A stretch of 64,000 nt of DNA from Undaria pinnatifida (Eukaryota > Sar > Phaeophyceae > Laminariales > Alariaceae), in assembly GCA_012845835.1 (NCBI GenBank), contig JABAKD010000008.1:8602775-8666774 (forward strand). The letters run 5' to 3'. Numbering within the stretch: position 1 is the first letter of the stretch; each line of letters begins with the position of its first letter. Position numbers and translations under genes: made by a program. The notes beneath the pieces are model-generated. The model made no database searches, was not told the origin of the DNA, and worked only from the letters and a program-made list of their open reading frames with translations. Shown piece by piece: positions 33,420 to 44,200 of the stretch.

Positions 33420-34360
33420 GCAAATTCCTGGCCAGGAGGTAACGGTAAAGGGGGCAACGGCGGAACGGAGGCGGGTGGAAAGCGCGGAGCAGGGAGAGGG
33501 GGCAGGGGAGAGAGGCGTATTACTCATTTATTGCATGCCATACTAATATTCATTTGGTTGGGGAGGGGCATTGCTATCACGCTGAATCATACCATGAATG
33601 CACGACAATGCTTGGGTGGACGGAAGGGTGAGGATTTTAACACGAAAAAACTCAAAGGTGTGGTACGGGGCGGGCCGGGGAGGGGGGGTTCTTTCACATG
33701 AGCGCGCAGCGCAACGGCAGCAGCAACAAAAGCAGCAACACCAAGCCTCGTTGCTTGTGCGGCACGACTGGAGTATGAATCGGGCGGCGCCGAGTACCTT
33801 ACTTTCTTTCGAGGTTGTGGGGAACGCACACGGTACGGATTGGGCGCGATGGGCCTTGGCAGCACCGGTGGGAGGGGCGCGGGGGGTGAACATACACGCA
33901 TGTAAAGGTGTATGGTGTACCAGTACTAGTCGATCGGTGTTGCTCACGCCTCTCTCCAGCGTGTTTTACGACGAGCGAGAGACGAGATGGTTCACCGTGT
34001 GACATAAGTCGAAGTACAAGCCGACAGGCCTGCCGTACCGGAGAGAAACCAATACACCCGCCACATGCTGCTTGTTTCTCGTTCGGCTATTAATATAACT
34101 ACATTTAATACGCGCAAGGGGAAAAGCTTACCAGGTACTCAGTAATAGCACATACCAGGTACTAGGTAATGGCACACTGTGCTATAAACTGGTACCGTAT
34201 GGTAATATTATCGATATGCGCTATCGCTAGGTCTCGAGTAAACAGTTTTAAAGCGAGAAGCCATATATGAATGCGGTTGTAGGAAGGGAAATCCCCACAC
34301 AGTATGTTATCTTTGATGCTCACTCTGTGCGTTGTACCAGGTATTATATATATCTGGGCA
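33420..34360. other. conserved part of duplication B, no gene assigned
   Basis: 33,420-34,010 closely matches 14,840-15,425 of copy A. 34,080-34,340 is AT-richer and carries three TACCAGGTA motifs. Confidence 0.4.
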
Positions 34361-34369
34361 ATGATTTAA

Positions 34370-35525
34370 TATCTAGCCATCCACGCCGTAGCTCCAACTC
34401 ATCTCCGCCCCCCCCCCCCCCCCCCCCCCCCCCCCTTTGTTCCCCGCCCAGTTCGTTCATACGCCCCGCTTACAATCGAAATCGGCTAGAGTAATAAATA
34501 CTTCTAAGCAATTGATATCAAGTCATTATCTTTCTAGCCATCCATGACGTAGCTTTCATCCATCCCCCCTCTCCCCCTCCAACGCCCCCTCCTTCCCCAC
34601 ACCCCGCACGATCGCCTAGACCCAGCACCGCGCGTATAGCAAGCCCCTACATAAATGATTAATACGCGCGATCGGAGGATATTACACACAATGTTGCGAA
34701 CATCAGTGTCGACCAAATCCTTGATCTCATAGCTGGATTGTATTTTAATATTATATGTGACCTAAACCTTTTGAAAACCCTCCCCCCCCCCCCCCCCCCC
34801 CCCCTCCCCCGCCCTTTTTTTTTTTTTTTTTCGTCCTCGCTTCCTCTTGATTAAATGCCCCACCTAATATCGAAATCCGCCAGAGTAATAAACACTTCCA
34901 CGCCCTGGATATCGCCTCGTTATCGTTTCAGAGCCGTCCATGCCGCTGCTGCGATTCCCACCCACCCCCGCCCCCAATGCCCCCTCCTTCCCCACCACCC
35001 GCATCATCGCCTACAGCAAACCCCTACATCTATGCGACCTAAAGCCCTCCACCCCCGCCCTCGGCCCCCCCCGCCACACCCCCCCCCCCTCCCCCACAAG
35101 AAATATTTATAGTTTCCACGCACAAATTGACCTGCCCCACCCGTCCCCTCCCCCCCCTCCCCCCCTCCCGCCCCCCTTTTGATCAAAATCAGGCCCCCAC
35201 GTCTTTAAAAACTCCGCCCTTCCCTCACCGGATATTCGACTTACAGGATTCACTTGATAAACTGATGCATTTCCTTCCACATCTGTCAGATTTTGTTCCC
35301 CTCAGAAACGGGTTTTATAGTTTCCGCGCACAGACTGCCTAACATCACCCTGTTGACCCTGATAGCTACACTGTAGTTGCAAGGGGAGTCGCCGACCTAT
35401 ATCCTTAATGAGGACACACAACCCGTAATACGCGCGATCGGAGTATCACACACAGCTTGCAAAGACGAGTTTCGACCAAATATTCGACCTCACAGCTGGA
35501 GTGTATTTTAATTTTTATAATATCT
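34370..35525 (+). repeat. dispersed repeat family, forward insertion in duplication B
   Basis: About 1.15 kb, absent at the equivalent place in copy A (about 15,845). It consists of two or three units with CTAGCCATCCA, long C-runs (29 C near 34,408; another near 34,783), ATACGCCCCGCTTACAATCG and CGCGCGATCGGAG. It reads as the reverse complement of 21,885-22,900. The flanks share ATATCTGGGCAA on both sides, which may be a target duplication or part of the repeat. Confidence 0.7.
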
Positions 35526-35529
35526 GGGC

Positions 35530-38500
35530 AAAAAAAGTCAAATAAAGGACAGATGATTACAGCATCGACCACACGCAGCAGCCCGGGCCGCTGGGGAGGA
35601 GATGTGTCCGAACTTACTAAGCAACTGTGCAACACCAACGGGCTGTGCGACACGTGTGCACGATACCATGGCTGGTACTCGCGGCACTGCCGCGCGCTCC
35701 TCCTAGAAGCTCGAGATATTTAACAGGATCGCGATCGTCAGAACGTCGGACGCGGCAGCGTGCTTTGTGTGGCCAGATGATACGCTAGCACCCCCCACAC
35801 GCACGCAGGGACGGGGATTACTGTCTATATGTAATACAACACGCGGAAGAGAGCACCATAGCGTTCTAAGACTTGTTATATACGTGCTCAGGGACGGGGG
35901 AAAGGGGACGCCTTCTGTTGTACTGTAGTTGACTGCCTAAAGTTGCCCCTTCTGGAATAAATAGCACACCACCAGCACACAGCTTACCCCCAGCCTGAAG
36001 CAGCCAACCTACTTCCCCCCCTTGTCTCAGATTGGGTTGCTGCTGCCGCGGACTTGGCAACCACACCAAATCAACAACCGTCGCAACTAGGCGGTTCTCT
36101 TCCCCCACCCCCAACCCTTTCGCTCACTCAAAGTTGTTCTTTGCGAGACCAAGAGATCGTACCCGCGCACGGGCGGAGGCTTCTCTATCCGATCGATAGG
36201 ACCGTCTGAACGCGGTCGGAGGGTCTCTCTGATGGCCTTACACGATTGCGGGAAGCCGCCCCAGATCAGACTGAACACCCCAAAGTCGTACAACTCGGAC
36301 ACTGTGGCTGCTGTTGTTGGAGTTGGTGGTCCACTGCTCAATGCAAGTCTCTCAAGCGCGCTTATTTGTAGGAACCCCAAGGGAAGCCCCAACAGTCGAC
36401 CACCTACCTGCGGAAGATCGGAGCTCGTGGCAAGAGGCTTTGGCCCTGCTCTGCTTGAATCTCGGTATGGTGACCAGCGAAAGGCAAACGGTTGTCTAGT
36501 GGCCTCCGCCTAGATGATGGGCTTGGGCTTCTGGGCTGAAGGCTGAAGGCTGAACTTGCTTCATGATGGATCAGAATGATGTGAATGACACGAAGATTTG
36601 CGGAGCAGTCAGTGCTGTTTCAAGGAGCTTGAAACCGCCCGTCAGCAGCCAATATACAGCCGACTACTGAAACTGGCAACAAATAAAATGACAACAACTG
36701 ACAACGAATGACCAAACTAATGGCCGTCTAGTCGCGCAGCAATCTTAACATCGAAAAGCAGCAGTAGCCGCATTGCCGCTCCTCTTTGCCATTGGAGGGT
36801 ACCAGGGAGGAATCGGGCCAGGTCGTTCGTTCTGGAGCGAGGATCGTCCACACGCCCACCTGGTCCACGTCAAGCTCACGGGCTCCTGAAAATCTCGAGT
36901 TATCTCAGCCAAAGATGTCAAGAGACAGCCGTTTCACCCCTTGACATATACCATTTCCTTGACGGACGCCAAACTACCAAGCTTTCGTGTGGGGCACTCG
37001 CCCCCACACCCTCAACGGGTGCAATCATTTCCTGGTTCCCTTGACGGATGCGTATATCTCTTGGCTCTTTGCTGCTGATCAGCGCTCGGTTTTCTGAAAG
37101 AATCAAAGTTTTTCAAAATTCTCCCTAGGGTTTTATAAGTACTGTAAAGGCGTTTTTGCCAACAATTCGAAAAACGACGAGGTCAACAACTTCAAAGCCG
37201 TCGCCGTTTTGGCTTGCGCCTGGAACACGACGAGGGACGTACATAGGCAGAGCCAGGCTGAAGAATGAAGCAAAGGAAGCAGAGCCCGGGAAGGAATGCA
37301 GGCGAGTGGCGTTGCAAAACAAGCCAAGTCTCGCCAAGCACTTCAATGCATGATCCTTTTTGGTCAATCGATTCACTTGTCAGCTCACTACTGTCAGTCG
37401 CTCTTTTTCTCTCTCAAACCGACACAAACACAAACTCACACGCACCACCTAGGGTCATTGTCATGCACCCCTTTCGGGCGAAGGCCATGTCTGGGCGCTT
37501 TGCCGTGGCGGTCTCCCCTCGCCGTGCTCGCCAAGTGCCACGCTAGAAGGGGTCAGGCTTCTAATCTGGCCGCCGCTGGTACAGCCAGCAGCAGCACGTG
37601 TCTAGAGACAAAAAATTGAAAAATTGGCGTTGCACAGACAGCAGGAGCAGAGCTAACGGCCAACGCCACTCCCCGCCCCACCCTCCAGCGCTAGGAGTAG
37701 CCGTTTACCGTTCTTGCAGAGGCACGGACAACCCTGGCGGGTGGTGTTCACGCTAGGTGTCTCTTCATGTACCCACCCTTGTTTGAAATTCGAACCGGGA
37801 GCAGTTGTATTGTCGCCCGCAAGTTTGAATTTTGAATTTCGAACCATGAGCCAGGAGGGAAGGTAAAGAAAGATGCAGATGCAGCAATCGGATCCACGAC
37901 CGCAACCTCATTTCCCGACAACCTAACGGATGGCACGCATTTCCTTTTGTACGGTCGCCACGGCAGCATCATCAGGAGTAGCAGCACCAGCAGCATGTGC
38001 TGCAGTAGTGCTGCTGTCGTGTATCATGTGTGGACGTTTGACGTTTCCTGTTGGCGTATAATACCTGCTGGTTTTGTTGGCCCGACTTTGTTCGACAGGC
38101 CAAATATGTACTCTGTGGAAGAGGTGGTTCACCTCTGGGCGGTTACGAATGCTTTCGCGCTTCCATACACAGCATCAGCAGCAGCAGTGGCATCGCATGA
38201 CACCGCATGTTTTTTTTCCCGTTCATAATGCACGAGTGCACAGCAGCAGCTCTGGCTGCACCTAGAGCATCGCATTCATGCATTCACTTACGTGTTGTTT
38301 GGGGACAAAATACGAAGTATTGGGAATGCTGCTGCAGGATGCTCTTTTCAGGATGTGCATAAAGCGCAAACGTACGTGTGTGAGGTACCTGATATGCATA
38401 ACACATTGTTAGGCTACAGCAGCATGTGGTGTACCGGTGCCCGGTATGGTATGTGTATACACAGAAACAATCCAAACCTGGTTCCATCGCCGAAGCACCT

Positions 38501-38600
38501 GGCGTCCTGCGAAAGTTACCAATCCAAGTTCCGAATTCTGACGCCAAGAATTTTGAAATTTGAAATTTTCCATTATTCATTTCGTTGTGCTTGAGGCCAT
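35530..38600. other. end of duplication B and unique flank, no gene assigned
   Basis: 35,560-35,725 has a plus frame ending LCDTCARYHGWYSRHC...EARDI before TAA. It is intact here but broken in copy A. From 37,260 onward the sequence is unrelated to copy A. Scattered short frames and CAG/CAGCAG runs (37,975-38,010, 38,175-38,190) are the only features. Confidence 0.35.
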
Positions 38601-38609
38601 TTCTTATAC

Positions 38610-39385
38610 GGTCGGATTCCGCCAGTCGAAAACGGCCCTTTTCGACTGGACTTTTTTCCGACTGGATTCTTCTGGTCCTTCTCCTTATCGTCAGTAAAGT
38701 CGATTCTATAATTTTTGTGCTCTTCCTAGAGGCGGTTGGTGTGAGGGAGTACTGCTGTACGGCAGTCGAAATCGGTTGGCAGCTCTGTGCTTTGCGCTTT
38801 CTCCGCGAGCAATGGCTCGACGAACCCTCATCCCAGCGAGTTGGTGGCTTTGGGCTCAGCCGAAAGCCGCCAAAGCGACGTTCGTGGAGTTGCACTCAGC
38901 CGAGAGCCGCCAAAGCTACAGCACGCGCAGCCGTTGTTGGCAGCATGGGATCGATACAGCGCGCTGCTGCCGTCATGTGATACACGCTGCTGGCGAGCGG
39001 AAGTAGGAATGCGCCAAGCTGACTTAGTGCGAGAAGTAACAGCAGTGATAGCCAAGCCAGCGTCAGCGCCTTGTATGATACTGCAGTGTGGTACCTGGTA
39101 TGGGTGTGTGTTTAGTGGTGGGATGAGCGATGCGATCGGTTCAAAAAACACGTGTAAAACTTTTTCGACTGAGTTTTTCGACTGGAGGATCCGGTCGAAA
39201 AAGTCGAGTTTTTCGACGGAGGATCCGGTCGAAAAAGTCGAGTTTTTCGACTGGATCCGCCAGTCGGAATTCTCAGTCGAAAAAGTTGAGTCGAAAAAGC
39301 CCTTTTTCGACTGTGTAAGAAAGCCCGATTTGGGCTTTAGTCGAAAAAGGCCGTTTTCGACTGAAAAATTGACTGTATAAAAAAT
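38610..39385. repeat. clusters of inverted TTTTCGACTG / CAGTCGAAAA motifs
   Basis: The 10-mer core recurs in both orientations at 38,618-38,680 and densely at 39,160-39,385, often separated by GGATCCG. Adjacent opposite copies give many small palindromes. There is no coding frame. It may be a collapsed foldback element whose two arms are the two clusters. Confidence 0.65.
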
Positions 39386-39819
39386 GGCCTGAATTGTAAT
39401 TTTCGCACATCTTTTCGTCCAGAGCCATTGCCGTTGTTCTTGGTTTCATGGTGTACTTGCGGCAGTTTTTTCCCGCCCGTGTAACAGCAGCCGACACGAA
39501 AAAACAAAAAGTCACGTTCCCATTTTCGCTGACTTGCGGTAGTTGTTCTACTGCGGCGATATTCATCTTTCGTCCACTTGTACATGGTGAGTTGTGAATG
39601 AGTTAAATCACACTGAGTTCCAGGGCATGAATCAGTTGTGCACCCTCCGCGGACATGAGTCAAATATTGGAACTCAGTTATACACTACACACACTTCCGG
39701 CGGATGAGTTGAAGAAGATAAACTCACTTGTACACACCAGGGTTTTCATTAGTTGGTGAAATGTTGCGCAGTTGCACCATTTTCCTGATAAATCGGCTTA
39801 GCGCACCACGAAGAGAAGT

Positions 39820-39955
39820 GGATGTGCGGCTGTGCGGCTTGCCGCACATCCGTTTTCGCCCCCCGCACCTTTTTTGGCCGCAGGCCCAAAAAAACGTGCG
39901 GGTCTATTTCGCCAAAGGCGAATTTTTGTTGGGGTCTCTTTTCGCCGCAGGCGAA
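39820..39955. repeat. row of four short hairpins
   Basis: Four consecutive inverted repeats: GGATGTGCGGC/GCCGCACATCC (39820-39851), TTTTTTGGCC/GGCCCAAAAAA type (39865-39899), TTCGCC-AAA-GGCGAA (39908-39922) and TTCGCC-GCA-GGCGAA (39941-39955). They are evenly spaced in otherwise low-complexity sequence. No known ncRNA family is recognised. Confidence 0.7.
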
Positions 39956-40288
39956 GATTTTTTTTTCTTTTTGTGATATTTTCGACATTTTCATCCTGAA
40001 TTTCTTTGTGGCTTTCCTTTTTGAGGGAACTAAGTCCAAAATTATGACAGTTTTCTCTGTCCGAGGATGAGACAAGGCTTCAAAGGCTCGCAAATACAGA
40101 GGAGTAGTAGGTGGTTTCTATAATTCGGATGGTTCTCGGCCGTGCTATCGCAGTATATAATATAGCAGTATACCTCTACATCAATTATTCGAACCTAGTA
40201 GACCAGCTGTATGTAGCAGACTATCGAGTGCGAGCGCGGGTTCTCGGCTCTACACAAGATCAGGACTCTTGGCAACAGCAAGCTTTCG

Positions 40289-40507
40289 GTGGCACGCCTT
40301 GAGCTCTTGATGCGGCGGTCTTTGTCGTACAGGAAACAATGCGTTGATCTGACAAAGCGACTTGACATCCTTCGTGAATCGGCTGTTATGTTTTCGACGT
40401 TGCCCTTGCAAGGCGCAAGTAACAAACACTGGAACGAACGAGCAAGTTATTTCGTTTTGGGCTGCGATGACAGCGTTTTATTGCAGTTGTATAGCAGATG
40501 TTGTTAG
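40289..40507 (+). CDS. small hypothetical open frame
   Basis: About 72 codons, possibly starting further left, ending in TAG. The composition is ordinary for a protein (LMRRSLSYRKQCVDLTKRLD, then HWNERASYFVLGCDDSV), unlike the repeat-derived frames nearby. No domain is recognised and no splice sites bound it. It may be a remnant of a transposon protein. Low confidence. Confidence 0.2.
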   Translation: MARLELLMRRSLSYRKQCVDLTKRLDILRESAVMFSTLPLQGASNKHWNERASYFVLGCDDSVLLQLYSRCC

Positions 40508-40829
40508 TATGTGAGATAGCGAAGGCGAGTTGCTGCAGACTGCCACGAAAATGGCGGTGATAAGAGGCCGAATCAATTGATTTCAACATTTCGAAGATGC
40601 CTCAGGGTTGTCCTGCGCGCTGGCATCCATGCGGTTTTGTGCAGCAGGTTCTCTTTGTGCTTGTTTCTGTGTTATTTGCAAGACCAAAGAATGAGGCGCG
40701 CATTTTGAGGAAATTCACGCACCTACACCGAATTGTTTCGCCTCCGGCAGCCCCCCGGGGGTCCCTGCGGGGGGTGCAGGTTTCTAGCCCGTGGTGCGCG
40801 CACTAATTATAACGCTGGTGCACATTCCG

Positions 40830-41160
40830 CAGGGGTGAGTTAAAGACCATAACCCAGTTATACACACTCATGGATTGTGACTTTGAGACGACAACTCAGT
40901 TATGCACACTCCGCGGGGACGAGTTAAAGATTCTAACTCAGTTATGCACACTTGCGGCGGATGAGTTAAAGGCGAAAACTCAGTTGCGCACACTCCGCGG
41001 GGGTGAGTTAAAGACCATAACTCAGTTATACACATTCAGGGATTGTGAGTTCAAGACGGTACCTCAGTTATGCACACTCGGTGGGGGCGAGTTATAGATC
41101 CTAACTCAGTTATGCGCACTCAGGGGGTGTGAGTTAAGGAACATAACTGAGTTAACTCAT
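40830..41160. repeat. tandem array, ~42-bp unit, eight degenerate copies
   Basis: Units follow GAGTTAAAGACCATAACTCA, then GTTATGCACACTCCGCGGGGG. Because 42 is a multiple of three, the plus frame 40,870-41,097 stays open as a 14-residue repeat (QLCTLRGDELKTIT type). Weaker relatives of the unit occur at 39,590-39,740. Confidence 0.85.
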
Positions 41161-41286
41161 GAGTTGTTCGATTTTTCTCTGAATGGTAGGTGCGGTTTTA
41201 GGGGTCAACATTATTGTCAAAACTACTGTACTGCTATTTCGTTTGACATGTTCCCCCCCCCGCCCACCCTTCCCCACGACCTCCAG

Positions 41287-44200
41287 TCAATCAGACACGC
41301 TCAGACATAAGAAATTTCTTTTCATCGTCACCGGCACCCTCCGTTCGCAAGCCCAAGAGTCCCTTCAGCACCGGCAGGGCTTCATCGTTCGGCACCCCGG
41401 CCACGACAACCTGCACCCCGTCCCCGGCCCCCGGCACGGTCAAACGCCGCTCCGACTCGATAACTCCCCCCGCCTCGACCAACTCTTCCCCGTCGGCACC
41501 AAATACCGCCGTATCGCCGAGCTCAAACCAAAAGCCATCATCCCGCAAGCTCGCGGAGGTTAACGGCCGAGGCGGCGCGAAATTTCCCCAGTCTTCGATT
41601 TTGTCGAAGCGCCCTGCGGCTTCTGCTTTGCCATCTGGACGCACGCACAAGAGGCCCTCTCCTCGGCCCGAGGCCAAGGCCAAGGAGGTGATCTGCCTCA
41701 CAGGACCACCCACAGCTGCCAACGCTGACGTTAGCACCAGCAGCGGCAGAAGCGGCGCCGGTGGTGTTGGCGCCGGTAACTCTGCGGAAACAGCTTCGGT
41801 GATTCTGCTCGGGGTGAGGCAAGAGAGCGACAAGGAGAACGGAGGCAAGGACGCCCTCGCGGCGTCCCTCCGCGCACGAGGCCTCCTGCCCCCGTTGGGA
41901 ACGGCAACGGTAGGGGCGGCGGCGACGGCAGCGGCGAAGTCGATGTCAATTTATCGGGAAATGAGTGGGTATTTCTTGGATGGCCCGACCCCCATCTCCA
42001 CAGCCACCATCGCCACCACCCCCACCACCATTACCGACCCTGCCACTCCTACAACCGCGGGCAGCGGTGGGGTTCAAGGCGGGGGGTGGAAGAATGTCTC
42101 AGGCAGATACGCGCTACCTGTCGGGGACGTCGTGGTGGGTAGGGATTCGATGCACGACTCGAAGCCAGTGAACAGAAATAAGCTGAGGATAGGGATCGAC
42201 AAGCGAGACGAGGTGAGATGCCCCTTGAACCCCGAGCCCCGAACCCAGGCGGTTTGAACAGTATTCAATACCCTGGTAGCATTTAACCCCGTTGGAAATA
42301 CACCGACGTTATCGGGAGGAAATTAGTTGAAATTTGTATGAGGTAATTTGTGCAGTGGTGTATGGGTTAAAAAGTTGAGAGTCGGCCTCTCCTTCTCACA
42401 ACCGGTTTATGTGTGTATTGTACCGTCTTGATTTTTTTGTTGTCCTGCCCTGCATCCGCTGCTGTGTGCTATGAAAGCCTTGTGCCAGTACGTTTTTATA
42501 TTCATCTTTTATTTCATGGCGCCATTTATTATCGCTTTGCAACCACAGGGCATCTCGAGGAGCCAAGCGACGCTTCGTGTTTGCGCGTCGACCAATCGGG
42601 TGCTCGTGACACACCGGAGGGGCGCGGTCAACGGGATCCGAATCATCCGTTGGGCCGGCTCGCCGGGGTTGGCATCCGACGAGAAGGCGGCTCGCCAGGC
42701 CAAGACGAAAACTGCGTCGCCTGCTTCGGCAGCGGCCAAGGTTCTAAAGACCTCGAAAGTCCTGGACCGCGGGCAGTGCGACTACCTCTACCCGGGCGAC
42801 TCTATCCAGCTAGATGGCTTCCGCGCCCGGGACGCGTCCACCTGCTCATACGTCCTGCACCCGCTGCCCCCCGGGTGGTGCAGGCCTGCTAGGGGTGGTG
42901 GAAGATCCAGTCCCGCCTCTGCTTCCGCCTCTGCCGCCACCGCTTCTGCACGTGGTAGCGGTAGCGGTGGTGGTACCGGGCCCCGCCCCGCTACTGGAAA
43001 AATAGCGCTTGCCCGTACGGACTCCGGTGGCAAGGGAGCTGAAGCAAGCAGCTCGATTATCGCGCGTCGCCGCGCCTCTAGCCCCGGCAGAGAACAGGGT
43101 GTGTCGGCCCCCTCGCGCGGGAGGGCGATCCACGACCCCACCGGCATCGTCACCCGTCGCGAGCCCCCCGCCGCCCTAGTCCCCGAACCTGGGGCATTCC
43201 AGACAGGAGCGGCCGCGGCGGCCTCGGCGCCTGCGGAAGTGGAGGCTGTTGCGGCGGCACAGCCGGCGGCGTCGGAAGTGGCGGCGACGGCGGCGACTAC
43301 TGGTTCCCTGAGGCTGATCTCAGCGGAAACAGTTGCGAGCGCCGGAAAATGTCCGTCCCCCAACCCGACCGGAAGGGTTGGCGGTTCGCGTCTCTCTCCT
43401 CTCCCAGCAGCAGCAAGCGGTGTTGGTGTTGGGGTTAAGCGAAGTGGAAGCCCCGGGGTGGCGCGAGGCTCTTCTTCAGGGTCGGGGAAGGCTTCGCGAG
43501 TCGGCGCGGTACCTGCTCCGATCCATGGAGACACCGCTAAGAAGCTCAGGATGAGCCCCGGTGGCGCCTCCGCAGGCGGCAGCAATGACGGCGATCTCGA
43601 CAACGAGAACGACGGCGTTAGTAGTGCGTTTTCTCCCCCATCGTCGTTTTCGCCGTCGGTTTCGCCGTCGCCCGCCTCAGAGAAATCGCGGGTGCTGTCG
43701 GAAGAAGCGAGCAGGGCAACGCCGAGCCCAGGGGGAGGCGGCAGCAGCGTAGTAAAAACTTCGAAGAAGAGACCTTCCCCGTCGGCAGAGGAAAAAAAGG
43801 AGGAGCAGAAGGAGGAGGGGAAGGGAGATGGGGACGCCGGTCCTGGGTCTTCTGCGAAGGCGCCCCGTCGGGGGGGTGCTTGCACCCCTGATGGATCCGG
43901 CACCAGCTCGGTTTGTGGTTCGGGAATTGTCTCCCCCAGGGACGTGGAAGCGGCGTCGATGGGAAGCACCCCGGGAGCAACCGAGGGGACATCGGGGGCG
44001 GTGGCGGCGGCAGCAGCATCAGTGGAATCGATCGAACGACAAGTGAGTTTCTTGCCGATTTTTGGTTGCTCTTTTTCCCGCCGCCACCGCTGCTGATGTT
44101 TTCGTCGTCGTTGTCGTTGTTTCTGTTGTCGTGGCTGATGTTGTTTATTTTGTCGTGGTTGTTGTGTTTGCTGGTTCTGTTGTGGTCGTGGTTCTTGTTG

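Larger units (their letters stand above)
25740..37260. repeat. segmental duplication copy B (about 11.5 kb)
   Basis: Direct-orientation partner of 7,760-17,700. It is longer mainly because of two insertions absent from copy A: a 688-bp TIR element (32,136-32,823) and about 1.15 kb of dispersed repeat (34,370-35,525). Ends are approximate. Confidence 0.8.

Noticed and set aside
41291-41848. 185-codon minus-strand open frame opposite the first exon of the large gene
   Set aside because: It looks protein-like, but it overlaps a plus exon with a strong acceptor, a GTGAGA donor and a phase that fits five later exons. GC-rich exons often leave the antisense frame open.
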